Origin: Thermoplasmata archaeon
GTDB taxonomy: Archaea > Thermoplasmatota > Thermoplasmata > Thermoplasmatales > Thermoplasmataceae
NCBI GenBank assembly: GCA_021797385.1
Contig: JAJZZW010000075.1
Coordinates: 1-8,670, forward strand
Length of the DNA stretch: 8,670 nt
Reading direction: 5' to 3'
Each line of letters begins with the position of its first letter. The stretch's first letter is position 1. Position numbers and translations under genes: made by a program. Of the stretch, positions 1 to 6,983 are shown one piece after another. The notes under the pieces are model-generated. The model did no database searches. It was not told the DNA's origin and saw only the letters and a list, made by a program, of their open reading frames with translations.

Positions 1-53
1 TTCGCGGGAAAATTAAAACATTTTTTCAATTACCAGGAATATATCCAATCAAT

Positions 54-185
54 GTGACCCCCTCCCACGAATGAATTCGTGGGCTTCATGCTCAGCCATT
101 CGACTTTACGGGCACGGACATACATGGAGCTATATGTGATCCACCCTTTTTTAATTACGTCTACCAGTGGACAGGAATCGTGTTC
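54..185 (-). mobile_element. Decayed right end of an IS200/IS605-type element with tnpB tail remnant
   Basis: On the minus strand a frame is open from 185 down to a TAA at 30-32 (51 codons). It reads like the variable tail after the zinc finger of TnpB, with a segment RKVEWLSMKPTNSFVGGG around the hairpin. The upstream limit is an in-frame TGA at 186-188, and nothing resembling the TnpB RuvC or zinc-finger core lies to the right, so the body of the gene is missing. A perfect hairpin at 64-83 overlaps the tail, as is usual at the right end of these elements, and is followed on the minus strand by AGGGGGTCAC. I place the outer boundary at that TCAC (54-57) by analogy with IS200/IS605 cleavage tetranucleotides; this is inference. 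The remnant is either a scar or a residual right-end/guide-RNA segment. The TnpB resemblance is a pattern impression, not an alignment. Confidence 0.45.
64..83. repeat. Perfect 8-bp stem, 4-nt loop hairpin (IS200/IS605 right-end type)
   Basis: CCCACGAA at 64-71 pairs perfectly with TTCGTGGG at 76-83 around the loop TGAA at 72-75. Stable short hairpins of this kind at the 3' end of tnpB are the structures recognised by Y1 transposases, and they overlap the scaffold of the TnpB guide RNA. It stands out against the AT-rich background. No second copy is visible in this window. Confidence 0.75.
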
Positions 186-478
186 TCATGTGATATAGAT
201 TCGCTTTCATTTTACCATTTTTTTATATATTTTTATAATGTTACATTTATAAAAATTGGGTTGGTATCGGACACTTTGGCGGACATCAATGGTTAGAAAA
301 GTAGCAGAAACTTTGCTTGCATACGTTGTAAATTCCTGCGTGGAAGAGAGAGTGGTGTTGTATTACCCAGTTACTACGAACCACAAAAATTTCACCGCAT
401 AGGATCTCACAGTAACTGGAAGAGAAAATAACCCAAATTCCCAACCTTGAATTTCCTGAGTATATCAGGCATTAAAAA
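186..478. other. Gene-poor stretch with a doubtful 37-codon ORF
   Basis: No recognisable gene. Positions 301-420 are about 42% GC, higher than the neighbouring coding DNA. An ATG ORF at 289-402 (plus strand, 37 codons, starting MVRKVAETLLAYVVNS) and an overlapping minus-strand open frame can both be read, but neither resembles a family I know and neither has a convincing start signal. An AT-rich tract at 219-255 separates this part from the IS remnant. A small inverted repeat, CCTGA (455-459) and TCAGG (465-469) around GTATA, lies just upstream of the ATPase promoter. The stretch may be further transposon debris; nothing here is certain. Confidence 0.4.
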
Positions 479-486
479 TTATATAT
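479..486 (+). promoter_or_regulatory. TATA box of the proton ATPase gene
   Basis: TTATATAT, inside a longer AT tract (475-498), is centred 24-25 nt before the TTG at 507. Three other genes in this window show the same distance from TATA box to start codon, which supports the TTG start and suggests a leaderless transcript. The alternative is translation from ATG 528 with a leader of about 20 nt. Confidence 0.55.
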
Positions 487-506
487 AATAATATTATAGA
501 GAGATA

Positions 507-2855
507 TTGAGATCAAAATTTGAAGAAATGAGCATAGATGAAGTTTATAGTGAACTTCTATCCTCATCAGGAGGCCTGGATGAAGGGGATGCTGAAAATA
601 GGATAAAAACATATGGTAAAAATGAAGTTATAGAAAAAAAGGAAAGCAATATATTAAAATTCTTAAAGAAATTTTGGACTCCAGTTGCATGGATGCTTGA
701 AGCAACAATAATTATAACGTTCATATTAAAAAAATATGATGATATGTATATAATATTGTTTCTTTTAATATTTAACTCAATTATAAGCTATTCCCAGGAA
801 TCAAAAGCAAGCAATGCTCTTGAGCTTTTGAAGAAGAAACTTTCAGTAAGGGCAACCGTATTGAGAGATAAACAGTGGGAGGTGGTGGATGCGACTCTTC
901 TTGTTCCCGGAGATGTTGTACACATAAAAATAGGCGATGTTGTTCCAGGGGATGCAAAAATCATTAACGGGAATGCAGAGATAGACCAATCTGCTTTAAC
1001 TGGGGAATCAATGGCTGTTGATAAAAAACCGCACGACCTTATTTATTCAAGCTCAATAATAAAAAGAGGGGAATGCGATGCCATAATTGTTTCAACTGGA
1101 AAAAATACCTTCTTTGGAAAAACCGCTGAACTGGTTAATACTGCCAGGGCAAAATCCCATATGGAATCATTGATTATGAAAATTGTAAGGTATTTGATTA
1201 TAATTGATGTTGTCCTTGTTTTGGCCCTTGCAATATACTCCATTTTTCTGCATATAAATCTATCAGAAGTGTTACCATTTATTCTCGTTATTCTGATAGC
1301 TTCTGTCCCAGTTGCATTGCCAGCAACTTTTACAATTGCCATGGCGCTTGGTGCACTTTCGGCTTCAGAAAGTGGAGCACTGGTGACAAGATTAAATGCG
1401 ATAGAGGATGCAGCATCCCTGACAACATTGTATATGGATAAAACAGGAACAATAACAAACAATAAATTATCGGTTGCGGAAGTAATAGAAATAAATGAAA
1501 AGATAGATGGTATAATATACGAAGCTTCCATGGCATCAGAAAATAACAGTGAAGACCCTATTGATAGTGCCATTTTAACCTATGCAGAAACGATTAATAT
1601 ATCACCTGATTTTTCAAGAAGGAAATCGTATGAACCGTTTGACCCTTCAACAAAACGCACTGAAGCAAACATGGGCAACAATATAAAAATAACAAAGGGA
1701 GCCCCCCAGGAAATAGCAAAATTATGCAATATGGATTATAATACAATATCTGCAAAAATAAACGATCTTGCATCCCGCGGATTTAGGGTTATTGGTGTTG
1801 CCATAACTGTAAATGGCAATTTCCGTTTATCCGGCCTTATAGCAATGTATGACAGACCAAGAGAGGATTCGAAACAATTAATATCAGAGCTTTATGATCT
1901 CGGAATTTCACCAAAAATGGTTACCGGTGACAATGCATCCATCGCAAAGGAAATAGCTAGTGAAGTTGGCATAAAAGGTGATTCCTGCCCCATGGCAAAA
2001 ATAAATTCAGAAAACGATATAATGAAATGCGGCATAGTTGCCGAAGTTTTTCCTGAGGATAAATACAACATTGTAAAAATGACACAGAAAGCCGGGGAAA
2101 TAACAGGTATGACCGGGGACGGTGTCAATGATGCACCTGCACTTAAGCAGGCTGATGTTGGAGTGGCAGTAAGCAATGCGACAGATGTGGCAAAGGCTTC
2201 GGCAAGTGTAGTACTGACCCACGAGGGCATAGAAGATATGGTTAAATCAATAAAGATAGGAAGAAGAATATATCAAAGAATGCTCACATACACATTGAAT
2301 AAAATAATTAAAACCATGCAAGTTGTAATATTTTTAACATTATCATTCTTCATCATAAAGTATTTTATTACCACGCCCTTTGATGTTATATTGCTTCTAT
2401 TTGCCAACGATTTTGTTACGATGTCGCTTGCAACTGATAATGTCAGGTTCTCAATGCATCCAGAAAAATGGAAGGTAAAATCTCTTGTTTACAGTGCAAT
2501 TTCCCTGGCAGTTATCGTTATAATTGAAGGTTTTATAGCACTTTTCATTGGAACATACCTTCATCTGGCAATTAACGAAATGCATACATTTATATTTGAT
2601 ATACTTGTGTTTTCTGGCCAATTTACGGTATTTTCTATAAGGGAGAGAAAGAGATTCTGGAATTCAATGCCTTCTGGAATTCTTTTGGCAGCTTCACTGG
2701 CTGATTTCATCTTTATTTCAATAATATCCATTTTTGGAATTCTGGTAACTCCAGTACCATTTTATTTTGTGATATATGCCATTCTACTCGGTTTCCTATT
2801 CCTGCTTATTATGGATGCCGTTAAAAACATGGTGTTCAGAAAATTCAAATTATAA
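507..2855 (+). CDS. Plasma-membrane type H+-transporting P-type ATPase (P3A)
   Basis: Membrane pump coupling ATP hydrolysis to cation export, by family most likely proton efflux. Domains in order: N-terminal cytosolic segment (1-55), TM1-2 (about 55-97), actuator domain with TGES (165-168), TM3-4 (about 226-285) with the P3-type PVALP motif (268-272), phosphorylation site DKTGTIT with Asp311, nucleotide-binding loop KGAP (397-400), hinge TGDGVNDAP (536-544), then TM5-10 to the end. Asn634-Asp635 in TM6 sit where plant and fungal H+-ATPases carry their essential Asn-Asp proton-acceptor pair, which favours H+ over Ca2+ or heavy metals. There is no C-terminal autoinhibitory domain, as in other archaeal members. 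DKTGTIT has Ile where Leu is usual. The TTG start at 507 gives an N-terminus in register with the family as I remember it and fits the TATA spacing; ATG 528 is the alternative. In an acid-living cell it would support pH homeostasis, but its direction and ion are inferred. Confidence 0.93.
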   Translation: MRSKFEEMSIDEVYSELLSSSGGLDEGDAENRIKTYGKNEVIEKKESNILKFLKKFWTPVAWMLEATIIITFILKKYDDMYIILFLLIFNSIISYSQESKASNALELLKKKLSVRATVLRDKQWEVVDATLLVPGDVVHIKIGDVVPGDAKIINGNAEIDQSALTGESMAVDKKPHDLIYSSSIIKRGECDAIIVSTGKNTFFGKTAELVNTARAKSHMESLIMKIVRYLIIIDVVLVLALAIYSIFLHINLSEVLPFILVILIASVPVALPATFTIAMALGALSASESGALVTRLNAIEDAASLTTLYMDKTGTITNNKLSVAEVIEINEKIDGIIYEASMASENNSEDPIDSAILTYAETINISPDFSRRKSYEPFDPSTKRTEANMGNNIKITKGAPQEIAKLCNMDYNTISAKINDLASRGFRVIGVAITVNGNFRLSGLIAMYDRPREDSKQLISELYDLGISPKMVTGDNASIAKEIASEVGIKGDSCPMAKINSENDIMKCGIVAEVFPEDKYNIVKMTQKAGEITGMTGDGVNDAPALKQADVGVAVSNATDVAKASASVVLTHEGIEDMVKSIKIGRRIYQRMLTYTLNKIIKTMQVVIFLTLSFFIIKYFITTPFDVILLLFANDFVTMSLATDNVRFSMHPEKWKVKSLVYSAISLAVIVIIEGFIALFIGTYLHLAINEMHTFIFDILVFSGQFTVFSIRERKRFWNSMPSGILLAASLADFIFISIISIFGILVTPVPFYFVIYAILLGFLFLLIMDAVKNMVFRKFKL

Positions 2856-2860
2856 AACGC

Positions 2861-2868
2861 TTAAATAT
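2861..2868 (+). promoter_or_regulatory. TATA box of tsr3
   Basis: TTAAATAT is centred 24-25 nt before ATG 2889, in the 33-nt gap after the ATPase stop codon. This gives tsr3 its own promoter and a probable leaderless transcript, and it argues against the TTG at 2874 as the start. Confidence 0.55.
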
Positions 2869-2888
2869 TTTTATTGTATATTAAAATA

Positions 2889-3386
2889 ATGAATTATAAT
2901 ATATTTTACATTTATCTAAAACAGGACGATCCAAAAAAATCTACAATGAAAAAACTTGAAAGATATGGCATGGCAAAGAAAATCACCATAAATAAAATGA
3001 TGGGTAAAATATACCTAACTCCGTTCTCAAAAAATTATTTATTGAATTCAGACAAGGTGAAATATTTAAATGCGGGAATTTCCGTTATAGATGGTTCATG
3101 GAATCTTATTAATTCAATAGAAAAAATAGGGAATAAAAACGCGAGAAAATTACCTCTATTATTGCCGGTAAATCCCGTCAATTACGGAAATCCAGGAAAA
3201 TTATCATCCTTGGAAGCCATTGCTGCTTCATTATATATAATGGGATTTCACGATATTGCAGAGAATATTATATCAAAATACTCATGGGCCGAAAAGTTCT
3301 TAATTACAAATAAGGAGCCTCTAAATGAATACTCATTATGTTTAAATAATGAGGATTGCATATACGCAGAAAAATTATTTTTTTAA
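2889..3386 (+). CDS. tsr3: Small-subunit rRNA aminocarboxypropyltransferase Tsr3
   Basis: Transfers the 3-amino-3-carboxypropyl group of S-adenosylmethionine to a uridine-type base of small-subunit rRNA (to N1-methylpseudouridine in yeast 18S rRNA). It is a cytosolic ribosome-biogenesis enzyme of the SPOUT-like fold. Visible family motifs in the 165-residue product: DDPKKSTMKKL (13-23), GISVIDGSW (63-71), ARKLPLLLPVNPVNYG (85-100), the strongest signature, and KLSSLEAIAASLYI (104-117). Length is normal for an archaeal member. The family usually has Cys in VIDCSW; here it is Gly69. I chose ATG 2889 over the upstream in-frame TTG 2874 because the family starts just before the DPKK motif and because of the TATA spacing. 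Its TAA stop overlaps the TAA of the opposing gene in a shared TTAA (3383-3386). A run of seven T at 3378-3384 may help terminate transcription. Confidence 0.92.
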   Translation: MNYNIFYIYLKQDDPKKSTMKKLERYGMAKKITINKMMGKIYLTPFSKNYLLNSDKVKYLNAGISVIDGSWNLINSIEKIGNKNARKLPLLLPVNPVNYGNPGKLSSLEAIAASLYIMGFHDIAENIISKYSWAEKFLITNKEPLNEYSLCLNNEDCIYAEKLFF

Positions 3387-4792
3387 GTTTCGCTCCATTG
3401 ACCATCATTCAGTTTGTAGATACCGTTCGTATATTCTTGAAAGATCCCGTAAATACTGTCTCTAAAATTCCCAGGTATTTCCAATAACGGTTCATCTTCA
3501 AAAGGCAATATATGAATTCCGTCTACATGGTTATACTGTTTATAGTCTCCTGGCATATAGCCAAGTTTCATTTCGGTAAAATTTATTTCATCTGGGTCGA
3601 GTCTTAATCTTGACTTGAACACCCTTTTTTTAAACATTAATTTATCCCCATCGGAATACAATATCTCTGAGGGATCATTGCCATTTGCTTCAATGAATAG
3701 CAAAATTCCCATGCATTTTGTACATTTTCCACATGGATATATAACATGATCCCTTTCATGGCATGAATGGCAAGACCTCTGATTTAAATATAAATCATGG
3801 TATCTTCTCTCGAGTATTTTTTCCTCAACATAACCCGTTATGGGATAAACAATTGAGTATACCTTTGAATTAATATTTTTTTTCTTAAAATACTGTGTCA
3901 TCATCCTATTGAAATCGTATGTTTGGTCAAAAATGCCATAGTAATATTTTATCCCATGAAAATCTCCCATGTTTCTTGGGTCATCAAATTCGTCTCCCAT
4001 TATTATATTGCCTATGCTATTTTTTATTAAATATGGTATTATGCTGAATATATAAACAGGAAATATAAATACCTGAAGCGGGTAATCATCCGCCCTTATA
4101 TTGATTTTATCTATTTTCAATATCTTAATGTATTTCATCATCTCATGGTAAAACCGATCAATATTTGACCATGTTTTCCTCACATTTTCAAAATTTTTTA
4201 TATAATAATCATAGGCTGTCTTTGCAGTTAGCCAATGCGATCCAGATTCCTCAAAAAAATATGAAAAATTTTTTCCCTTCACATTAATCTCGTTGAATAT
4301 GCCATATCCAAGGAGGCTTTCTTTGCCGCCAGAAGACATGATTATTGTGTTATTTTTATCCAGGTCCGGATATTTTCTGCCATTATGCTTTACAGTTGCA
4401 ATCACTTCTGTAATTCCCGATGCATTGTATTCATTTATATCTTCTTCCTTTGGGATGTATTCTTCCTTGATGAAATCATACCTTCTGTTTATTATCTTAT
4501 TTATGAAAACCTCTCTGGCATTTATTTTGATAAATTTTTTAATTATATCAAGATCATCTGCTGAAGTTGGATAATCTAGTATTAATTTTCCTGTGAAGTA
4601 GGTAAAATTTATTACCGGCATTGTCAAGATAAGACCAGCGATGTTTTCATCAGTATATATATCATCATTGTATGTGAAAATCAATTTAAAATGGTTATTG
4701 TCAAATGATATATCTCCTGTGATCCTTCTCCTTTCAATTTTTTCAACACGCACTCGGATTTCGTTTATTGAAATTATATTATCTATGTACAT
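3383..4792 (-). CDS. PP-loop ATPase resembling the ATP-dependent glutamate epimerase MurL
   Basis: A 469-residue protein. The N-terminal region (about 1-145) is followed by a PP-loop SSGGKES (153-159), the ATP pyrophosphatase signature of enzymes that adenylate a substrate. A zinc-type cysteine cluster follows: Cys341, Cys344, Cys354, Cys357 and Cys360 (CHSC, CGKCTKC). The order of parts, an N-terminal segment around MPVINFTYFTGK (58-69), GDEFDDP (266-272) and the late CxxCxxC recall MurL, which epimerises the terminal L-Glu of UDP-MurNAc-L-Ala-L-Glu through an acyl adenylate. QueC also has a PP-loop and a zinc cluster but is only about half this length. Peptidoglycan is absent from Thermoplasmatales, so the substrate must differ from that of bacterial MurL. 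It is the last gene of the operon: its ATG overlaps the TAA of the DUF1611 gene by one base (TAATG), so translation is probably coupled. PP-loop assignment is firm; MurL relationship moderate. Confidence 0.65.
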   Translation of the reverse strand: MYIDNIISINEIRVRVEKIERRRITGDISFDNNHFKLIFTYNDDIYTDENIAGLILTMPVINFTYFTGKLILDYPTSADDLDIIKKFIKINAREVFINKIINRRYDFIKEEYIPKEEDINEYNASGITEVIATVKHNGRKYPDLDKNNTIIMSSGGKESLLGYGIFNEINVKGKNFSYFFEESGSHWLTAKTAYDYYIKNFENVRKTWSNIDRFYHEMMKYIKILKIDKINIRADDYPLQVFIFPVYIFSIIPYLIKNSIGNIIMGDEFDDPRNMGDFHGIKYYYGIFDQTYDFNRMMTQYFKKKNINSKVYSIVYPITGYVEEKILERRYHDLYLNQRSCHSCHERDHVIYPCGKCTKCMGILLFIEANGNDPSEILYSDGDKLMFKKRVFKSRLRLDPDEINFTEMKLGYMPGDYKQYNHVDGIHILPFEDEPLLEIPGNFRDSIYGIFQEYTNGIYKLNDGQWSET

Positions 4793-5820
4793 TATAGATC
4801 AGATATTACATTCGTAATTCTTTCGAATTCCTCTAATGGATCAAAAACCGGTATTTTAAATTGTTTTTCAATTTTTTCCTTTTCAAGTGGTATTTCCGAT
4901 TCAAGCATATTCTCAGTATTCAATGCTATGGCTATTACCGGTTTATTTGAAACAAGTTCCAGGACCTTTATATATTTTTCGAGAGGCTCTATTTCGTATC
5001 CTGGAAAACCATCATAGAATTTCCTTTTTGGTGCATGTTGAAGTATAATTGCATCAGGCCTCATTGCCCCTATTATTTCAAAGCCGCCAGGATATGCAGG
5101 ATGCAGTATGGATCCTTGGCCTTCAAGAAACATATAATCCGGTTTTTTCTCCTTCCATGCCTTGTATGTTATGTATTCAAGTGAACCGGCAACAAAATCG
5201 TTTATAATTGAGTCCATAACAACTGTATATGGAAAACCCTGCATCCATGAAGTTTGTCCAGTTCCAATCATTTCTGATCTTTTGCCCATGCTTACCATTG
5301 TATTGTTCAAATATATTGCGGTTGTCCTTTTGCCTACCGCACTGTCTGTGCCAAGAACTGCAATTTTTCTAGATTTAACCTCCCCAATTTTTCCGGTAAA
5401 TGGATGTTCATATTTATTGAAAATTTTTCTTATATCAGTTATATTTACATGATATATTTCTGCCATTTTTGATAATTCCAGGTCATCACTTATATATTGG
5501 TGGAGGCCGCTAACAATGTTCATACCCAACTTTATGGCTTCCCTTATATACTGTCTGTACTCTGCCGGAAGATAACCCCCATCTGTGGCAACACCTATGA
5601 TTAGTGTTTCCGTTCCAAGAGCTTTTGCTTCCATTATGCTCGATATGATTTTAATGCCATTTGGTTTTCCCATTAAAACGTAACCAGCATCCATATTATT
5701 GTATCTTGAATCTATGACAGCCAATATCTTATATCTTTTTGTAAAACGAACTAGGCCATTTGCTGTTTTGCCATATGTTGTTGCAAAGTAACCTTCCGAT
5801 AAAACTGTTGCCTTTTCCAT
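4792..5820 (-). CDS. DUF1611 family protein, DgcN-like (N-acyl/D-glutamate metabolism)
   Basis: A 342-residue protein with the two-part DUF1611 layout. The N-terminal Rossmann-like domain (about 1-150) contains GVATDGGYLP (76-85). The C-terminal P-loop domain has the Walker A motif GTDSAVGKRTT (157-167, Lys164), then TGQTSWMQG (187-195), DFVAGSLE (208-215) and EGQGSILHPAYPGG (233-246), all characteristic of the family. Characterised bacterial members (DgcN) N-acetylate D-glutamate so that a partner epimerase, DgcA, can invert it; many other DUF1611 proteins sit beside dipeptide epimerases. Here the neighbours are a PLP enzyme upstream and a MurL-like protein downstream. The ATG is one base past the upstream TAA, with GGGAAGTG (5826-5833) five bases before it as a ribosome-binding site inside the preceding gene. 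Family call is strong; substrate and reaction in this organism are inferred. Confidence 0.85.
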   Translation of the reverse strand: MEKATVLSEGYFATTYGKTANGLVRFTKRYKILAVIDSRYNNMDAGYVLMGKPNGIKIISSIMEAKALGTETLIIGVATDGGYLPAEYRQYIREAIKLGMNIVSGLHQYISDDLELSKMAEIYHVNITDIRKIFNKYEHPFTGKIGEVKSRKIAVLGTDSAVGKRTTAIYLNNTMVSMGKRSEMIGTGQTSWMQGFPYTVVMDSIINDFVAGSLEYITYKAWKEKKPDYMFLEGQGSILHPAYPGGFEIIGAMRPDAIILQHAPKRKFYDGFPGYEIEPLEKYIKVLELVSNKPVIAIALNTENMLESEIPLEKEKIEKQFKIPVFDPLEEFERITNVISDL

Positions 5821-5821
5821 A

Positions 5822-6754
5822 TTAACACTTCCCTGTTAATAAAACAACACAGGTTTCCTTATTTATGACTCTCAATGCTCCAGATAAAGCTGAGCATGAT
5901 GCGGGCAGGACGGATAAATTATAGAATTCCATAAGCCTTGTTGATAAATTTTTCATCTCATCATCCGTGGAATAAAGGGCATAACCATGGGTTTCATAAA
6001 GAACGTCCAGGGCATTTTGGCCATCGTATGATCTGTATGCAACAAGAGGCTCATCGATGGGCGTTTCCTTTATATTGCCAGGATTTAAATCACGTATTTT
6101 TTTAAATCCATTTAAAAATGAATAAATTATCGGATTTCCATTAATTGTGCTATTTGCAATAAATTTTGGAATTTTATCTATCAACTTTCTCTTATATAAA
6201 TTCTGGAAGCCTGTATAAATGCCATATAATGTTGTTCCATTGCCAACAGGTACAGATACGTAATCAGGAATATTTTTCATGCTATCATATATTTCGTTGG
6301 CAATATTGCCGTATGAAGCGTAATCTATATACGAATTAACGGAACCTGGGCTTGCATCATACCATGAATGAATTTTTGCTCTTTTTCTTATTAAATCTAC
6401 CATTTCCTCATACTTTATGGGCTCCTCTACCAACTCTGCTCCATATGATGCTATTTCATCTCTTCTTGAAACAGAATATTCTGACGGTATTCCAACAATT
6501 GCCTTTATTCCATATTTGTTTGCATAATATGCTATTGATACCCCATAATTACCACATGTTGCAACAGATATTGTATCATATTCTTGAGAAATAGCATTCT
6601 TCACATGTTCTTCCGAAATTCTATCCTTTTGGGTTCCTGTTGGATTGTACCCCTCATATTTAAAAAAAAGGTTGGGCTTCTTAAAATTATTTCCAATGTC
6701 GGATTCTCTCACAAAAAGGCTACCTGGAGGTTTTTCTTCTGTTTCTATTTCCAT
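5822..6754 (-). CDS. Threonine synthase-like PLP enzyme (fold type II)
   Basis: A pyridoxal-phosphate enzyme of the threonine synthase / threonine dehydratase group, first gene of the operon. Numbered from the upstream GTG, the PLP lysine is Lys46 in NPTGTQKDR (40-48). The substrate/PLP ring loop is ATCGNYG (68-74), the phosphate-binding loop is PVGNGTT (172-178), and the chain ends in LLTGKC (308-313). Most threonine synthases read NPTGSFKDR; Gln at position 45 is unusual. The protein ends immediately after the LTG segment, so the usual short C-terminal tail is missing and the last residue is Cys. It also lacks the N-terminal extension of larger threonine synthases. The start is either GTG 6763 or ATG 6754; I prefer the ATG because TTTATATT (6778-6785) lies about 27 nt before it. 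Possible reactions include threonine synthase, Ser/Thr dehydratase, racemase, or beta/gamma replacement; the sequence does not decide between them. Confidence 0.8.
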   Translation of the reverse strand: MEIETEEKPPGSLFVRESDIGNNFKKPNLFFKYEGYNPTGTQKDRISEEHVKNAISQEYDTISVATCGNYGVSIAYYANKYGIKAIVGIPSEYSVSRRDEIASYGAELVEEPIKYEEMVDLIRKRAKIHSWYDASPGSVNSYIDYASYGNIANEIYDSMKNIPDYVSVPVGNGTTLYGIYTGFQNLYKRKLIDKIPKFIANSTINGNPIIYSFLNGFKKIRDLNPGNIKETPIDEPLVAYRSYDGQNALDVLYETHGYALYSTDDEMKNLSTRLMEFYNLSVLPASCSALSGALRVINKETCVVLLTGKC

Positions 6755-6777
6755 TTTTTTCACTGGTTTATGATATT

Positions 6778-6798
6778 AATATAAAACAATATATAAAT
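6778..6798 (-). promoter_or_regulatory. Promoter region of the PLP-DUF1611-MurL-like operon
   Basis: On the minus strand two TATA-like elements occur: TTTATATT (6778-6785), about 27 nt before ATG 6754, and ATTTATAT (6791-6798), about 31 nt before GTG 6763. Either could drive the three-gene operon. The plus-strand reading of the same tract (TATATAAA, 6790-6797) could serve the small zinc-ribbon ORF, so this looks like a shared divergent promoter. No further promoter is evident in the operon, whose genes are separated by 1 nt or overlap by 1 nt. Confidence 0.45.
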
Positions 6799-6813
6799 TT
6801 TTCTTATTTAAAT

Positions 6814-6983
6814 ATGCTGTACATTGAGTGCTGGAATTGTAATGGTATTCTTTCCAACAAACACCATGAAATCCTTTGCGTATGGCGTGTTGCTATCATG
6901 ATTCAGTCGAAATTAATGTTGAAGAAATTTTATGCCCTCACTGTAATTTAAATAGTTATAATTTCAAGGCCATAACTTTCTGA
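6814..6983 (+). pseudogene. Small zinc-ribbon ORF, apparently frameshifted
   Basis: From ATG 6814 the first frame reads MLYIECWNCNGILSNKHHE and carries a CxxC (Cys6 and Cys9). If that frame is followed without a shift, it ends at 6951 after 45 codons with a basic, unconvincing tail. In the -1 frame, from about 6888 to the TGA at 6981-6983, the sequence reads CYHDSVEINVEEILCPHCN and carries a second CxxC, then a tail rich in Asn, Tyr and Phe. Joined, the two parts give a zinc ribbon of roughly 57 residues of CxxC-CxxC type. A single missing base between about 6868 and 6890 would explain the split; the -1 frame has a TGA at 6867, so the shift must lie after it. This could be a pseudogene, a sequencing error or, less likely, recoding. 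The shifted version overlaps the 3' end of the opposing deacylase gene by 36 nt; the unshifted one overlaps it only in a shared TTAA. Function unknown. Confidence 0.45.

Noticed and set aside
289..402. 37-codon plus-strand ORF as a real gene
   Set aside because: No recognisable homology, no TATA box at the expected distance and competing open frames on the other strand; kept only as a note in the intergenic entry.
1043..1573. 176-codon minus-strand open frame inside the ATPase gene
   Set aside because: It is antisense to well-conserved ATPase motifs, has a low-complexity translation and no promoter; same for the other antisense frames at 1330-1536, 1892-2230 and 2007-2222.
4293..4574. Plus-strand open frames at 4293-4574, 5162-5452, 6352-6594 and 6584-6784
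   Set aside because: All lie opposite strongly supported minus-strand genes and translate to hydrophobic, unstructured-looking sequence without family motifs.
3383..4792. Assignment as QueC (7-cyano-7-deazaguanine synthase)
   Set aside because: The PP-loop and cysteine cluster are shared, but the protein is about twice the length of QueC with a long region before the PP-loop, and no queuosine/archaeosine genes are nearby.
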